Shown here in pieces: positions 25,045-36,597 of a DNA stretch of 64,000 bases. The notes under the pieces are model-generated. The model was not told where the DNA came from. It searched no databases and was given only the letters and a program-made list of their open reading frames with translations. Location of the stretch: contig CAJNDS010002468.1 of the NCBI GenBank assembly GCA_905221605.1, positions 782,001 to 846,000 on the forward strand, in the 5' to 3' direction. Each line of letters opens with the position of its first letter. Position 1 is the first letter of the stretch. A program made the translations under genes and the position numbers. Source of the DNA: Symbiodinium natans (Eukaryota > Sar > Dinophyceae > Suessiales > Symbiodiniaceae).

Positions 25045-25355
25045 TACTTGGAGGTTCAGGGTACTTAGTAACCCAATTATCAGTGCAGTTATAATCCACT
25101 TAGAAGCCCCTTAAGTACTGTACCCTAATAGGGTTAATAATTGGGTACTTAGTACTTATTGGCTCAAAACCCAACTTTTCAACTTTTGGGCTTCTTATAA
25201 GGTAGTTTCTTCTGAAAGTTTCAAGTTTTCATTTCCTTGGGTTTTGGGCCAGTAAGAGTAACCCAATTATCAGTGTAGTTATAATCCACTTAGAAGCCCC
25301 TTCAGTACCCTAGTAGGCTTATAATTGGGTTACGAAGTACCATGAACCTCCAAGC
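25045..25355 (+). mobile_element. Introner-like element, family 1, partly duplicated
   Basis: Complete terminal inverted repeats, but the internal segment aacccaattatcag to agaagcccctt occurs twice (25070 and 25260), so one element has been nested or tandemly extended. Confidence 0.8.
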
Positions 25356-25407
25356 AGGGCTTGTTGCGGCATCTTCCCTACAACCTCAACCCGGTCTAGG
25401 ACTTCTT

Positions 25408-25600
25408 AGGGGTTCAGGGTTTAGGGTTTAGGGGTTTAGGGGTTTAGGGGTTTAGGGGTTTAGGGGTTTAGGGGTTTAGGGGTTTAGGGGTTTAGGGGTT
25501 TAGGGGTTTATGGGTTTAGGGGGTTTAGGGGGTTTAGGGGTTTAGGGGTTTAGGGGTTTAGGGGTTTGGGGGTTTGGGGGTTTGGGGGTTTGGAGTTTAG
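25408..25600 (+). repeat. Octamer array TTTAGGGG
   Basis: About 20 units of an 8-base variant of the telomere motif, with TTTGGGGG variants at the 3' end. Confidence 0.9.
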
Positions 25601-25645
25601 GGGTTCAGTCTTTAGTGTCGAGGCTTGAGGGCCTCGTGGGTGCAG

Positions 25646-25700
25646 GGTGGCGACATCGAGTTCTTCTTGGAATCACAGCTCAAGAGCTCACCAACTTGAA
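25646..25700 (+). CDS. Exon-like island
   Basis: After gggtgcag, the frame GGDIEFFLESQLKSSPT is open; a second frame is too. It follows the TTTAGGGG array. Confidence 0.3.
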
Positions 25701-26119
25701 GGGGAGCCCCAAGCCCTAATTTGACCCAAAACCCCCTGGATCTTTGTAGGGAATGGGTATATATAGGGCCCTCATTCTCGCATTCCCTACTAAGAACGAG
25801 GGGGTAAACCCTGAGCCCAGACAGCCCCAACAGCCCTGCAGCCACAAAAGTGCATCGAAGATGGCCAGGAGGCTGCTTAACTTAGGGTTAACACTTCCAA
25901 GAATCAAATACCTCTCTTTTGTTGTTTTTGATGTTTCCTATTTTCGTCTTCTTGATTCACTTGTTGCTTTGTTCTTACATACTCCCCAGAAGTGCTTCTT
26001 ACCTGAATCCCTGAACCCTAAGCCCTAAGCCCGTCCTAAACCCTAGGCCCTAGACCCTAAACCCTAGACCCTAAACCCTAAACCCTAAACCCTAGACCCA
26101 AGTCTTCGTGTGCACGCAG

Positions 26120-26190
26120 GAGGACAGCTCTGCGGTGGCCAAGATGGCGGCCCAGCGCCTGGCATTGGAGTGGACTCTGGAGGCCCCCAG
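26120..26190 (+). CDS. Exon-like island, helical peptide
   Basis: Between tgcacgcag and ggtttaggg. The frame EDSSAVAKMAAQRLALEWTL ends EAP. CCCTAAA-rich DNA lies 5' and a long TTTAGGG/TTTGGGG array 3' (26190-26480). The donor would be GG or an AG-shifted site, so the 3' edge is uncertain. Confidence 0.5.
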
Positions 26191-26868
26191 GGTTTAGGGT
26201 TTAGGGTTTTGGGTTTAGGCTTTAGGGTTTAGGGTTTAGGGTTTGGGGTTTAGGGTTTGGGGTGTAGGGTTTAGGGTTGGGGTTTGGGGTTTAGGGTTCA
26301 GGGTTTGGGGTTTAGGGTTTGGGGTTTTAGGGTTTAGGGTTTGGGGTTTAGGGTTTGGGGTTTGGGGTTTAGGGTTTGGGGTTTGGGGTTTGGGGTTTGG
26401 GGGTTAGGGTTTAGGGTTTAGGGTTTGGGGTTTGGGGTTTAGGGTTTGGGGAGTAGGGGTTTAAGATTTGGGATGTAGGGTCAGGGGTTTGTGGCGAAGA
26501 GTTTTGTTTGGGGCTTTGGGTTTTCGGTTTGGGTTGCGGGCTTTGGGGGTTGGGTGGTTTTAGGACTCGGAACCCGAGAAAGTGAGGCGTGAACAACAAA
26601 TCTGAGCTCAAAAGAACCAAATCGCAAAACCGACTGAAAACCCCTAACCTTCTCCTACTTGGGAGCCAAGCGGTCCGACAGAAGCGGAGCGACGGTGGCG
26701 TGGAAGACTTGCTTCAGCTGGTAGATCGTCAGGGTTTCGGGTCTAGGGTTTAGGGTTTGGAGTTTAGGGTGTGCCCCCCTCATCAACCTCTTCGCCTGGC
26801 CAATTCCAATCCTATGCACCTTAAACCCTGCCCCTTGGACCCCATAGGGTCATAACCCTATACTCGGA

Positions 26869-26944
26869 AAGCCCTTAAGTAGGGTTAGTAAGTTGGGCAA
26901 TGGGGATTATGAAAGGGTTTCTAGGGGATACTAGGTAGAACCAT
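26869..26944 (+). mobile_element. Family 7 element, uninterrupted copy
   Basis: aagcccttaagtagggttag, then taagttgggcaatggggat, ending ggggatactaggtagaa. Confidence 0.7.
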
Positions 26945-26950
26945 GAGCGT

Positions 26951-27150
26951 TTAAGTAGACCCTCATCCCTAAACCCTAAACCCTGAACCTTCAAGTAGAC
27001 CCTGCTCCCTAAACCCTAAGCCCTAAACCCTAAACCCTAAACCCTAAACCCTGAACCTTCAAGTAGACCCTGCTCCCTAAACCCTAAGCCCTAACCCTAA
27101 ACCCTAAACCCTAAACCCTAAACTCTGAACCTTCAAGTAGACCCTACTGA
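26951..27150 (+). repeat. Tandem units of telomere-like repeat plus introner end
   Basis: Four copies of a unit containing (c/t)ttcaagtagaccct followed by CCCTAAA repeat. The ttcaagtag word matches the right end of the main introner-like family. Confidence 0.7.
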
Positions 27151-27182
27151 GTTGGTGTTGCGTACGTTTTTTATCGATGCAG

Positions 27183-27226
27183 GAGCGCTCAAAGTCCCAA
27201 GTGCACCTTCAGATGCGCGGCGGCAG
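27183..27226 (+). CDS. Exon-like island
   Basis: After gatgcag, reads ERSKSQVHLQMRGG and then a stop if not spliced. The donor is unclear. CCCTAAA array 5' (26960-27125) and TTTAGGG array 3' (27234-27268). Confidence 0.35.
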
Positions 27227-27741
27227 CTAAACCTAGGGTTTAGGGTTTAGGGTTTAGGGTTTAGGGTTTGTAAGCCCTAAACACTAAATCCTTAAACCCT
27301 GAACCCTAAACCCTTAACCCGAAACCTCAACCCCTGAAACCCTGAAACCTCCCACCCGCACGGCCTGCTGTGGGGTTGGCATACACAGCCGTGAGCCACG
27401 AACCCTACACTTCAGCCTCTGCACCTCGGAAACCTGTAAACCTAAGCCTTGTCCCTAAACTAAGTGAGGGCTCGCTTCCGTCGAGCGACAGACCCCGAAC
27501 GCTCGGCCGGCCTTACGGCCCGAGCGCCCAAGCGAAAAGCCTAACCCCGGTCCCGCCGGGTTGGCCCCGTTCCCGTTCCATTTCCAGGGTGCACAAACCC
27601 TTCAACAGGCACGGCCTTCCACCAGGCAGGGGCCTATAAGGGCCCCAGGCAGGGCAAGGGCCCCTTCCCGACACCCCCAGCGGCGCCTTGGAAAATATCG
27701 ATTGAGGGGTCTGCCAAGTTGTTTTAACGCCTGGGCCCTGA

Positions 27742-27985
27742 CGTGCCGAAGGCCCGAAAAGGGCCGAGGCTACCCCGAACCCCAGCTTAAGCCCTACGTA
27801 GCCCTGCAACTTCAAAATAGAAATATACATTGGCGAGAAAAATCGAAAATGTTTCCCTGACCTTCCAGTAAATAAGGGCCTCACGCCGAAGGCCCGAAAA
27901 GGGCCGAGGCTACCCCAACCCCAGCTTAAACCTTAACACCGCAACTTTCAAAACATAGAAGCAAGCATCGGTGCACAAGAAAATC
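27742..27985 (+). repeat. Diverged tandem duplication, about 142-bp spacing
   Basis: gccgaaggcccgaaaagggc and the next 80 or so bases occur at 27742 and again at 27884 with point changes. GC-rich, with short palindromes (ggccgaaggcc-like). Confidence 0.8.
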
Positions 27986-28267
27986 AGTTCAATAAACCCT
28001 AAACTATTAGAGCATAGTTTGGGTGGCCGGGATGGGTTGACGGGCAACACGAGCGCGCGGCCCGGGGGTTCTGACACCCTACACCCCAAACCCTAAACCC
28101 CAAACCTAAACCCTAAACTCCAAACCTTAAACCCTCAACTCTAAACCCTAGCCCTCGTCCTTCTGCAACCTGGGGACGACAGCGAACCACGGCATCCGTA
28201 TAAGGGAAAAGTTTTAAAACTCACACATTTTCACGAAGTTAAGTGATTATTTAGATTATGTAATTCT

Positions 28268-28870
28268 GCGGGCTCGGATCGCACCAAATGTTGTCCAGGG
28301 GTGTGGCAAGATTTGGCGCTATCCCTGAAGAAGGGGGCTGTCGGATCGCGCCAAATCTGTTTCCAAATTTGGTGCGATCCGACCTGTGCCTGCTTGGGAA
28401 GAAGGGGCCGCTCGGATCGCACCAAATTTTGACGGCCTCAGAATTTTCGTGAGGTTAATATAGCCAAACTGTATACATGTATGATTTCCGGTGAACCCAG
28501 ACCGTTTTAATGGTATAACTATTTTAGATAATTGAGATATTTCGAATCCGTAAATTCTGGGGCTTCCCAAATAATGCAAAGAATGTAAACACTAGTTGAA
28601 GTACTTATAGTATTTTAATTCTGAGGCCTCCAGAAGTGGGCGGTCGGATCGCACCAACTGTTGACCAGGGGTTCTGTGTCAAAATTTGGTGCGATCCGAC
28701 CGCCCCTCTTCCCTGCTTTTGTTTGGGCCGAAGAAGCCGGCGGTAGGGGGCAGTCGGATCGCCCCAAATTTTGACCAGGGGTTCTGTGTCAAAATTGGTG
28801 TGATCCGACCGCTGCCTGCTCCTTCCTGGGCTGCAGAAAGTGGGTGGTCGCATCGCGCCAAAGTTTGACG
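28268..28870. repeat. Hairpin repeats with GGATCGCACCAAAT core
   Basis: At least eight copies of a GGTCGGATCGC(A/G)CCAA word in both orientations. Two are perfect-arm hairpins around a shared loop (28640-28706 and 28751-28813, loop ccaggggttctgtgtc). Could be the ends of MITE-like elements or a protein-binding array. Confidence 0.85.
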
Positions 28871-29446
28871 ATCTCAGAATTAAAATGTAAATGATTTAAA
28901 TTCGCTGGACTTCCGGGGAACCCAGACCACATTTATCAACATTCTCAAGAAGTGAATATCTCGTTTCACACATGCAAAAGTTTTGATGGTTTAAACTTCA
29001 AAATGCGTCCCAAACTACTAAAACTTTTGCCGCGACAGATCGTCAAGATTCCGCGTTGGATTGCTGGGGCGAAGGAAAAACTAAGTAGCCAAGCTGATAA
29101 GGAATGTTTCCATGAACGAAGACAAACATGCCGCTCTAAATATATTGTTGCTCGAACTATGATTTTCATGGAGTATTCTACTGTAGGCTGAGCACGCGGA
29201 CTCTTTTTCTGGATATTACGTCGGATCCTTTTGTGCTTCTTTTTTCTTTGTGAATCCGCTGCAACGCATTGGAAGACCGCGCGTCTGTTAATTAGCACTA
29301 GAATTCAGCAATAAATCCCTGTTCTCGCGCCTTATTGCTAGTTTTCAAGGTTTAGGATGAAAGGGGTTAAGCTAAAGGTTTAGGGTTCAAGGCTTAGGCT
29401 CTCAACTACCTGGACCACCCTTTGTATAGCAAAGTCTTGCTCAAGG

Positions 29447-30113
29447 ATGTTTTCTGCTCGTTTGAAGGAGGGTCAATACGATCATTGGTTGTTAACGAAA
29501 GGAAACGCTCGATTTGCCAAAAAAAGTTCGTTTTCAAAGAATCGCTCGATCGCCCCTAATCTGTTGTACATGATATTTCGCCGGCATCTACATTGTCTCA
29601 CCCTGAAGCTTGAAGTGGTTCATGCTCAAGTTCTCCTCTGTGGATCGAGCTTTCGTTTTTTGGCTAGAGTCAGCTATTATTTCTCCATCCAACACACAGC
29701 ACAGCATCCGCTTTCATTGTTTTGCCCAGCAAGCATGCTCGATGCCGGGTCCGGAAGGTTGCAAGTCACAGACGACACTAGGGTTACACTTCAGCCCTGT
29801 AAGAAGAGTGATGATGCGGGTGGTGCCCAAAGTTTCTGGCGTGCGGCGCAGTCTTCACAGTTCAAATCTGCATTGCGACACAAACAGCAAAAGTGAAACG
29901 AGCAATTTCACAGTTTTTTTTAAGTTGCGTCCGTTTGCTTGGTTTTGCGCTCGTTTGGCGGGTTTTTGCGTCCGTTTTGCGGGTAAAATTGCTCGGGTTT
30001 TTCCGCTTCACCAACATATAAGCCCCAACAGGTCGGAAAGCATGGGCTGGCTGCAGTTGGGGCAGACACATGCCAACCAAGGTTACCATCGTGATCTTTT
30101 TATCTTCAGCTGA
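29447..30113 (+). other. Two overlapping unassigned ORFs in telomere-poor DNA
   Basis: Open frames 29447-29896 and 29610-30113 overlap on the + strand. Neither resembles a family I know. The DNA contains recurrent GCTCGTTTG and GCTCGATTTGCC-like words, so it may be non-coding repeat or decayed transposon. Confidence 0.2.
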
Positions 30114-30799
30114 CTAATTATGCTCATGAACCTCCACCCCACGTTGCGAAAGCCAATTACGGTGTAAACGCCCGCCACCGCGCAACCAAGTTTGCGAGCA
30201 ATATTGTACGAAGGTTCAGCATCACATATGGCCATACTGCGTGCGTCCCTTTAATTCGATCGTTTATAGTTGGAGACAGTATATGTAAACTAAAGGCCAG
30301 CTACACTGTGCAACATCTATAAACATAAGAGTGCATAATACATCACGGAAAGCGCGAGATTCGGCAGCATATCGTGTGCCGTTCCAGTGGCTGCGTCGGC
30401 CCTGCAACATAATTTTTGCTCAAGAAAAACGTTCAAACTAAATAATTGCTCGTTTGATCTTTTTTGGTCGTTTTGTCCAATCTCATTGCCCTAAAAAGGA
30501 AAAGCACGAAAGCGCCACAATCACCAAACGAGCGAAATAAACGTGTCAAAGGAAGCGTCAGGTACAACCTAGTAATAGCATGTACCTCATGGGACCCGAG
30601 GCGAAGGTCTGCCTGGATGCCACGGCAAAGCCGGGCACGTGGCGGCGAGGCATTCGGCCACCTTGTGCTCCGCCCGGAAACTGGCCGACGTTGTTGGCTT
30701 CAAGGAGTTTAGGTCGCGTTCCAGCTGCGGCCGAAGCCGGTTCCTGCGGCAAAGATGATTGGTTTTTGGTTCTCATCCTGCCCCTCCCCCCTCCTCCCT

Positions 30800-31439
30800 C
30801 CCTGCCTCCCTCCTTCCCTCCTTCCCTCCTTCCCTCCTTCCCTCCTTCCCTCCTTCCCTCCTTCCCTCCTTCCCTCCTTCCCTCCTTCCCTCCTTCCCTC
30901 CTTCCCTCCTCCCCCTTCCCTCCTTCCCTCCTTCCCTCCTTCCCTCCTTCCCTCCTTCCCTCCTTCCCTCCTTCCCTCCTTCCCTCCTTCCCTCCTTCCC
31001 TCCTTCCCTCCTTCCCTCCTTCCCTCCTTCCCTCCTTCCCTCCTTCCCTCCTTCCCTCCTTCCCTCCTTCCCTCCTTCCCTCCTTCCCTCCTTCCTTCCC
31101 TCCTTCCCTCCTTCCCTCCTTCCCTCCTTCCCTCCTTCCCTCCTTCCCTCCTTCCCTCCTTCCCTCCTTCCCTCCTTCCCTCCTTCCCTCCCTCCTTCCC
31201 TCCTTCCCTCCTTCCCTCCTTCCCTCCTTCCCTCCTTCCCTCCTTCCCTCCTTCCCTCCTTCCCTCCTTCCCTCCTTCCCTCCTTCCCTCCTTCCCTCCT
31301 TCCCTCCTTCCCTCCTTCCCTCCTTCCCTCCTTCCCTCCTTCCCTCCTTCCCTCCTTCCCTCCTTCCCTCCTTCCCTCCTTCCCTCCTTCCCTCCTTCCC
31401 TCCTTCCCTCCTTCCCTCCCTCCCTCCCTCCCTCCCTCC
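30800..31439 (+). repeat. Octamer microsatellite TTCCCTCC, about 640 bp
   Basis: About 75-80 nearly perfect TTCCCTCC units; one strand is pure pyrimidine, the other pure purine. Only a few interruptions (30910, 31092, 31189). Low-complexity ORFs on both strands are artefacts. Confidence 0.98.
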
Positions 31440-31539
31440 GTTTCCCCAGTTTTCGACGCACCCTTGTTGTTTTGAAACCTGTGCTTCAGTACATGTAGCA
31501 TATGGGCTCGCAAATGCTTAGCGTGCCCGATCTGCGCCT

Positions 31540-32010
31540 CTTGGAGCTTGGCAAAGGTAGAGCCGTCGACCTTGTGTTTTCGTCCTCTGGACTTTGTGTT
31601 GATGTTACCATTTCATAACAGTGTGCATTGCGCAGAATCTTGCCCGCTCCAGCACTGTCAAGAACTTGCCATGGCGATCACTTCCTGTTACGACTGGATG
31701 TACATTCCCGCCCGAACTGGTCATCTGGACCGGCTGCGCCAACGTTTCCTGGGAGGTGGCACCGTGCCGACAAGTGGGCAGTTGCTTCGTAGCGCCCGGC
31801 AGAGGGAGGCTGCTCTGCAGTGCGTAGGGGAGGCAACCTTAGTCGCAGGTGATGAGTCATGCAAAGCTGCCCCATCGCCTGCGCGGCAGCGACACCATGT
31901 CTGGGGCATCGAGGCTGCAACCTCCTTGGCCACTACTACAGCTGGACTTGTGAGAGACATCTCGCTTGGGTTCGGTCCAAAAGGAGTCACAGTGTGTCAC
32001 GTGCATCATG
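31540..32010 (+). CDS. Unrecognised open frame after the octamer array
   Basis: An open frame of about 160 codons in non-repetitive DNA, beginning MAKVEPSTLCF and including DWMYIPARTGHLDRLRQRF. It runs into CCCTAAA at its 3' end, so the last residues (HPKP) are repeat-derived. Other frames are partly open too. It could be one or more exons. No family recognised. Confidence 0.3.
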
Positions 32011-32291
32011 ACATCGTGCACCCTAAACCCTAAACCCTAAACCCTAGACCCTAGAACCCTGAACCCTAAAACCCAGAACCCCAAGCCCTCACACCCTACG
32101 TAAACCTTAAACCCACCTGAGGACAGCCCTGAAGCACTCCATCAACACACTACAAGATGGCGCGACAAAGGACCGCCCCACACGGATGCCAGGAGCTTCA
32201 TCCCTTCTTCAGAAAGATTTGGGGGGTTTAGGGTTTGGGGTTTAGGGCTTGGGGTTTGGGGTGTGGGGTTTGGGGTGTGGGGTTTAGGGTT

Positions 32292-32437
32292 TACTTGGAG
32301 GTTCAGGGCACATAGTAACCAATTTTATGAGTAGTTATACTCCCCACCTTTCAGCGCCTTGAGTATCCCTATAGGGCTATAATTTGGTTCTTTGTACAGT
32401 TACAATTGGGTTACTAAGTACCCTGAACCTCCAAGTA
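32292..32437 (+). mobile_element. Introner-like element, family 1
   Basis: Both ends present: tacttggaggttcagggcac and gtaccctgaacctccaagta. Confidence 0.85.
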
Positions 32438-34617
32438 GGGTTTCCGTCTTAAACTTAATTAAGCCTCATAAGCCTTAGCTTAGCCATGGAAATCTGAAGT
32501 GCCTAAACCCCGTACATAGGGGGGTGGGGCTCCTTCTGTGCGAGACCGCAGTATCAGCTCAGCAGTTGTATGTGGAGGTTTGGGACTCGCTTCAGGGGGT
32601 GGGGGGGGGAGTTCTGTCTTCGATTTCCCGGAGTCCCTGTTGCCCTAACCCTAAACCCTAAGCCCTAAGCGAAAACCCTAAACCTTAAAACCTAAACCCT
32701 AAACCCTGTCTGACATCGGGGTTTAGGGTTTTAGGGTTTATAGGTTTTAGGGCTTAGGGCTTGGGAGTTTCAGGCGAAAACTTTCGAAAGGAGAGGATAT
32801 AAGGTTTCGGGCTTCAGTCAGGTTTACTCTTTGAACTTTAGTAAAGGGTTCTGCAATCCCCTACTAATTCCTAATCCTAAACCCGAAACCCTAAACCCTA
32901 AGCCGCAGGGTTAGGGGAAGTTTCCAGTCTTCATACCCCCACTGTTGGAGATTGCTGGGTATTGTAGGCATTTTCCGGCATCCTTCTTCACCCTCAGCCC
33001 TAAACCCTAAACCGTAAACCCTAACCCTAAACCCTAGACCCTAGACCCTAGACCCTAAACCCTAAACCTTAACGCCAAACCCTAAACCCTCAACCTTAAA
33101 CGAAAACCCTTAAACCTTGCATAAATCCTAAACCTGCAACCCTAAACCTTAAACCCTAAGCCCCAAAACGAGCCCTAAACCTTAAACCTTAAACCCTGAA
33201 CCCGAAGGGTTTGGGGTTGTTGGGCCCTCTAAGAATGCGCGCGGCACGAGCATGGAAGACTGTGGACTGTGCTCAAATGAGATCCTTTCCATACGGGGCG
33301 AAACAAAATATAGCAACAGAAAGAAGATGTTGGGGTTAGGGTTTAGGGTTTAGGGCTTAATTAGGGCTTAGGGCTTAGGGCTTAGGGCTTCGGGCTTAGG
33401 GCTTAGGGCTTACGGCTTAGAGAAGGCTTATGTAGGGAGATAAAATTGTACCCAACAGCCTAATTCCCTATTATGAACCAGCGAGCCTAAGACTCTTTTC
33501 GCCCGTCACGGTTGCAGTCTTCATGTTCCACTCCTTTTAGTGGTTGCAGACCTGCGGAAACAATAGTCGTCAGCAATACTTTCCAAAGGACAGTTTCAGT
33601 CCGCAGCCCTTACACGGGCCGGTTGAACTCGAGGATCGCGCGAATTCCAGTCGCAGGGCGCAAGTATGCATCATACTTGGGTTCACAAGTCTGAAAGTGC
33701 TGTTAAGGGAGGGGTTCAAGGGGGGTAGGTAAACTTAGGGAAGCTTAAGGAGCATTAGGGAGTAGTAGGGAGCATTAGGGAAGCTTGAGTTGAAGACCCC
33801 CCTTGAACCCACCCCCCCCTCAGAACCTTTAAAAGTCCGGCTCAGGAGCGTGCCGTCCGGGAGCTCCATGGGGTTGCAGCCGAGGACTGGACCCTCACGA
33901 GGGGGTTTCGGGTTCAGGGTTCAGGCTTTAGGGTTTAGGGTTTAGGGTTTAGGGTTTAGAGTTTAGGGATTCGTGTTTCGGGTTTAGGGACTCTGGGAAT
34001 GTAGGTGCAGGCAGCTGAGGGAGGTTGTCGGGTTTTCGGAGTCCGAGATCCGGAGCTTGCTCGGTTTGTGTAGGGTCTAGGAGACTTCGGATACAGGATT
34101 CTCAGCTCGTCCCCTTGGCAGTCGTTCATGTGATCCCTTTCTTACTTGTCCAGAGGGTCCAAGTACCCCATAGTTACTAAATGGCTTTGGGGCCCAAGAA
34201 TCGGTGGGAGCATGGCTTTGAGGATCCTGGACCCTTAACCCTAAACCCCTAAACCCTAGACCTTAATCCTAAACCCTAAACCCTAAACCTAAAACCTTAC
34301 AACCAGAACTATTGGGGGTTTTGATCCCCTGAGTTTCATGTCAGGGTTCAAGTGTTCGGTGGACTTCAGGGTCCGATCCTTTGACTTCGTTGGGCGGAGG
34401 GGGGGGGGGGGGGTTGCTGCAAAATTGGAAGGTTGGACCAAATTGGCTCAGAGTCGAAGATTTGGAGTTTAGGGTTTAGGATGCTGGTTTAGGGTTCTGG
34501 GTGCCTTCCGCAATCTCCCGAGGCCTAAGATGTTCATGTGGAACTCCTCCGCGTTCCCTGACGCTTTCTTGCGCATGCCTTGAATTTGCGCAAGTCGCCT
34601 CAAGTTGTGCCCCAAAG

Positions 34618-34712
34618 TTGGGATGTTCTCCCTTATACGGACAGCCCTTAAGATGGAAAATGATAGGGGGTGCTATAATCCCTATGAAGGACTGTGGGAA
34701 AATCCCACCCCA
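34618..34712 (+). mobile_element. Introner-like element, family 2
   Basis: ttgggatgttctcccttata at left, ggactgtgggaaaatccca at right; lies between two open exon-like frames. Confidence 0.75.
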
Positions 34713-34910
34713 AAGCACAAACCCTCACACTGTAAGCCACAAACCCTATAAACCGCGGTACTTTCAGCGATTGAGGAGCATTGCTGTGCTCACCGAGAGT
34801 GCGCCGAGGGCCACCAGTCAGAGGCCAGCCAGTCATCTTGCACTTAGGGATACCTGGAGAAATCTGGTACCAGAAGAGGACGGATGTTCAGCATTGCCAA
34901 CGCTCGAGGT
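34618..34910 (+). CDS. Exon-like island downstream of an introner-like element
   Basis: An open frame before the element reads CLEFAQVASSCAP (to about 34615), and one after it from 34755 (after actttcag) reads RLRSIAVLTESAPRA onward to PTLE before gtacgc (34911). The inverted-repeat element 34618-34712 would form the intron with flanking repeat. The join was not phase-proved. Confidence 0.3.
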
Positions 34911-35556
34911 ACGCTTCCAATGTGTTGAAGGCTTTAAGGCGTTGCAGGCTGTCATAAAAGAGTAGCACATCGTCACTTGAGGTCATCGTCGTCGTAGTAA
35001 AAGTACTCGTACCGTAGCAGTCGAAGCAGTCCAGGCGCAGCAGTCTTAGTACCAGTAGTCACCGTCGTCGTCTTCCTCCTCCTTCTTGCCAGTTTCCAGG
35101 TTCGAGGTACGATGGTGGTGGTCAAAGGTTTAGGGTTTTAGGGTTTAGGGTCTAGGGTTTTGGGGTTTTGGGTTTAGGGCGTAGTCAAACTCCCCAAAGC
35201 TCACCACAGCAGCGTAAACATCAAGATGCTGTTAGCTGCACGTGAAGGTTCACGTGTAACTAGTTATACATGGCGTCATCATCCGAGCAGCTCCAGTCAG
35301 AGCTACAGTCGGGGTGTGGGGTTTAGGGGTTTTGGGTTTTTTAGGGCTTCCTACAATGCTCTGCTTATCTATGCCTTGAGCGCTATAAGCCCTGGCACGA
35401 GGCCTAAACCCTACCGCTGCCACAGAACCTCCAGTGTCCATGTACCTAAATAGGGACTACTTGGGCGGCTTAAGGCGCCTCATACACATAGGGTTTAGGG
35501 TTCGGGGTTTAGGATCTAGGGTTCAGGGTTCAGGGTTTAGGGTTGTAATCATGCGG

Positions 35557-35700
35557 TACATGGACCCTTAAACTATCCCAAAGGATCCATGTACCTATAT
35601 AATATATTCTTGGGTGCTAAAGCTACTATATAGGAACCCCGTTAAAGCCCAAGTATATACTATATAGGTACATGGACCCTTAGGGTAAACTATGATAGCT
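35557..35700 (+). mobile_element. Introner-like element, family 4
   Basis: ggatccatgtacctatataa and tataggtacatggaccctta arms; followed within 20 bp by the exon at 35719. Confidence 0.8.
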
Positions 35701-35718
35701 ACCCATGCATGGTGCCAG

Positions 35719-35895
35719 GTCTTGCGCCTCCAGGACGAGGCTAAAGAGAGCGAGGTGGCTGGGATTGCAGGCCTTTGGGGTCTTAGGCTCAGGTAGGGTT
35801 TAGGGTTTAGGGTTTAGGGTTTAGGGTTTAGGGTTTATAGGTTTAGGGTTTAGGGTTCAGGGGGTCAGCTCCAGAGGAAGCGCAATCTGCAGGAG
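35719..35895 (+). CDS. Pair of small phase-0 exons, coiled-coil-like
   Basis: Exon 35719-35754 (after gtgccag, before gtggct) reads VLRLQDEAKESE. Exon 35869-35895 (after gggtcag, before gtacaa) reads LQRKRNLQE. Both are phase 0 on both sides, and the 114-bp intron between them is mostly TTTAGGG. The first exon follows directly after an introner-like element (35557-35700). Confidence 0.5.
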
Positions 35896-36165
35896 GTACA
35901 AGCAGGCGATGCCCATGGTGCAAATGCGAGCCGAAGCAGCGCCGTGCGGCCCGCCATCACCTCTCAACCCTTTAAAAACCCTAAACGCTAAACCCTCACG
36001 TCTAACCCCTTGTAAACCCTAAGCCTTATGTAAATCCTTACAAACCCAAATTCTAACCCCTGAACCCCAACCCCAAAACCTTTTTAGGATCCCAGAGAGT
36101 GCTGAGGGGCTCGGGTGAGTCCTCGCAGCAAGCCCTTGACGAGCTTGACCACCCTTAGCCCTCAG

Positions 36166-36270
36166 CCCTAAGCCCTATAAGCCCTAAGCCCTATAAGCCC
36201 TATAAGCCCTATAAGCCCTATAAGCCCTATAAGCCCTATAAGCCCTGAGCCCTAAGCCCTAAGCCCTAAA
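36166..36270 (+). repeat. Decamer array CCCTATAAGC
   Basis: Tandem CCCTATAAG(C) units, a local amplification of a telomere-like variant. Confidence 0.85.
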
Positions 36271-36597
36271 CCCTTCCTTCTTCGCGTGAGCCTGGCTTTC
36301 GCTCTCGGACGCATGTTGGTCTAAATGCTCATCCATTATAGAGTTGAGGTCGAGGGTTGAGACCAGGATTCCTCGTAGTGCTGCCATTGCTTGTTTTGGG
36401 CGTTAGGTTCCTGAACAAATCATCAAGCGAAAGCAACAACACTGGGATAGGGTTTAGGGCTAGGGCTTCCTAACCCTAACCTTAACCCCCTTATTCTTTG
36501 GTTGCTGGGAAGTCCCAACACCCTACAACCTTCACATCCTAAACTCTACAAGCCCCTGAGCCTAAACCAGGAGCCCTAGACACTAAACCATAGGCTT

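Larger units (their letters stand above)
28150..32030. other. Telomere-repeat-poor island
   Basis: Apart from about 60 degenerate bases at 29346-29400 this 3.9-kb stretch lacks TTTAGGG/CCCTAAA. It holds the hairpin repeats, unassigned ORFs, unique AT-richer DNA (28870-30550, nothing recognised) and the octamer array. Confidence 0.7.

Noticed and set aside
25100-25260. Possible dinoflagellate spliced-leader relic near attggctcaaa
   Set aside because: Only about ten bases resemble the leader 3' end; the rest does not match what I recall of it.
27370-27860. GC-rich ORFs on both strands (about 90-123 codons)
   Set aside because: Frames on opposite strands overlap, and the sequence contains short palindromes and a diverged duplication. 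No exon edges or family recognised.
30580-31521. ORFs up to 313 codons (Pro/Ser/Phe-rich on +, Gly/Arg/Glu-rich on -)
   Set aside because: Translations of the TTCCCTCC octamer array.
36166-36270. CRISPR-like array
   Set aside because: The tandem 10-bp units have no unique spacers.
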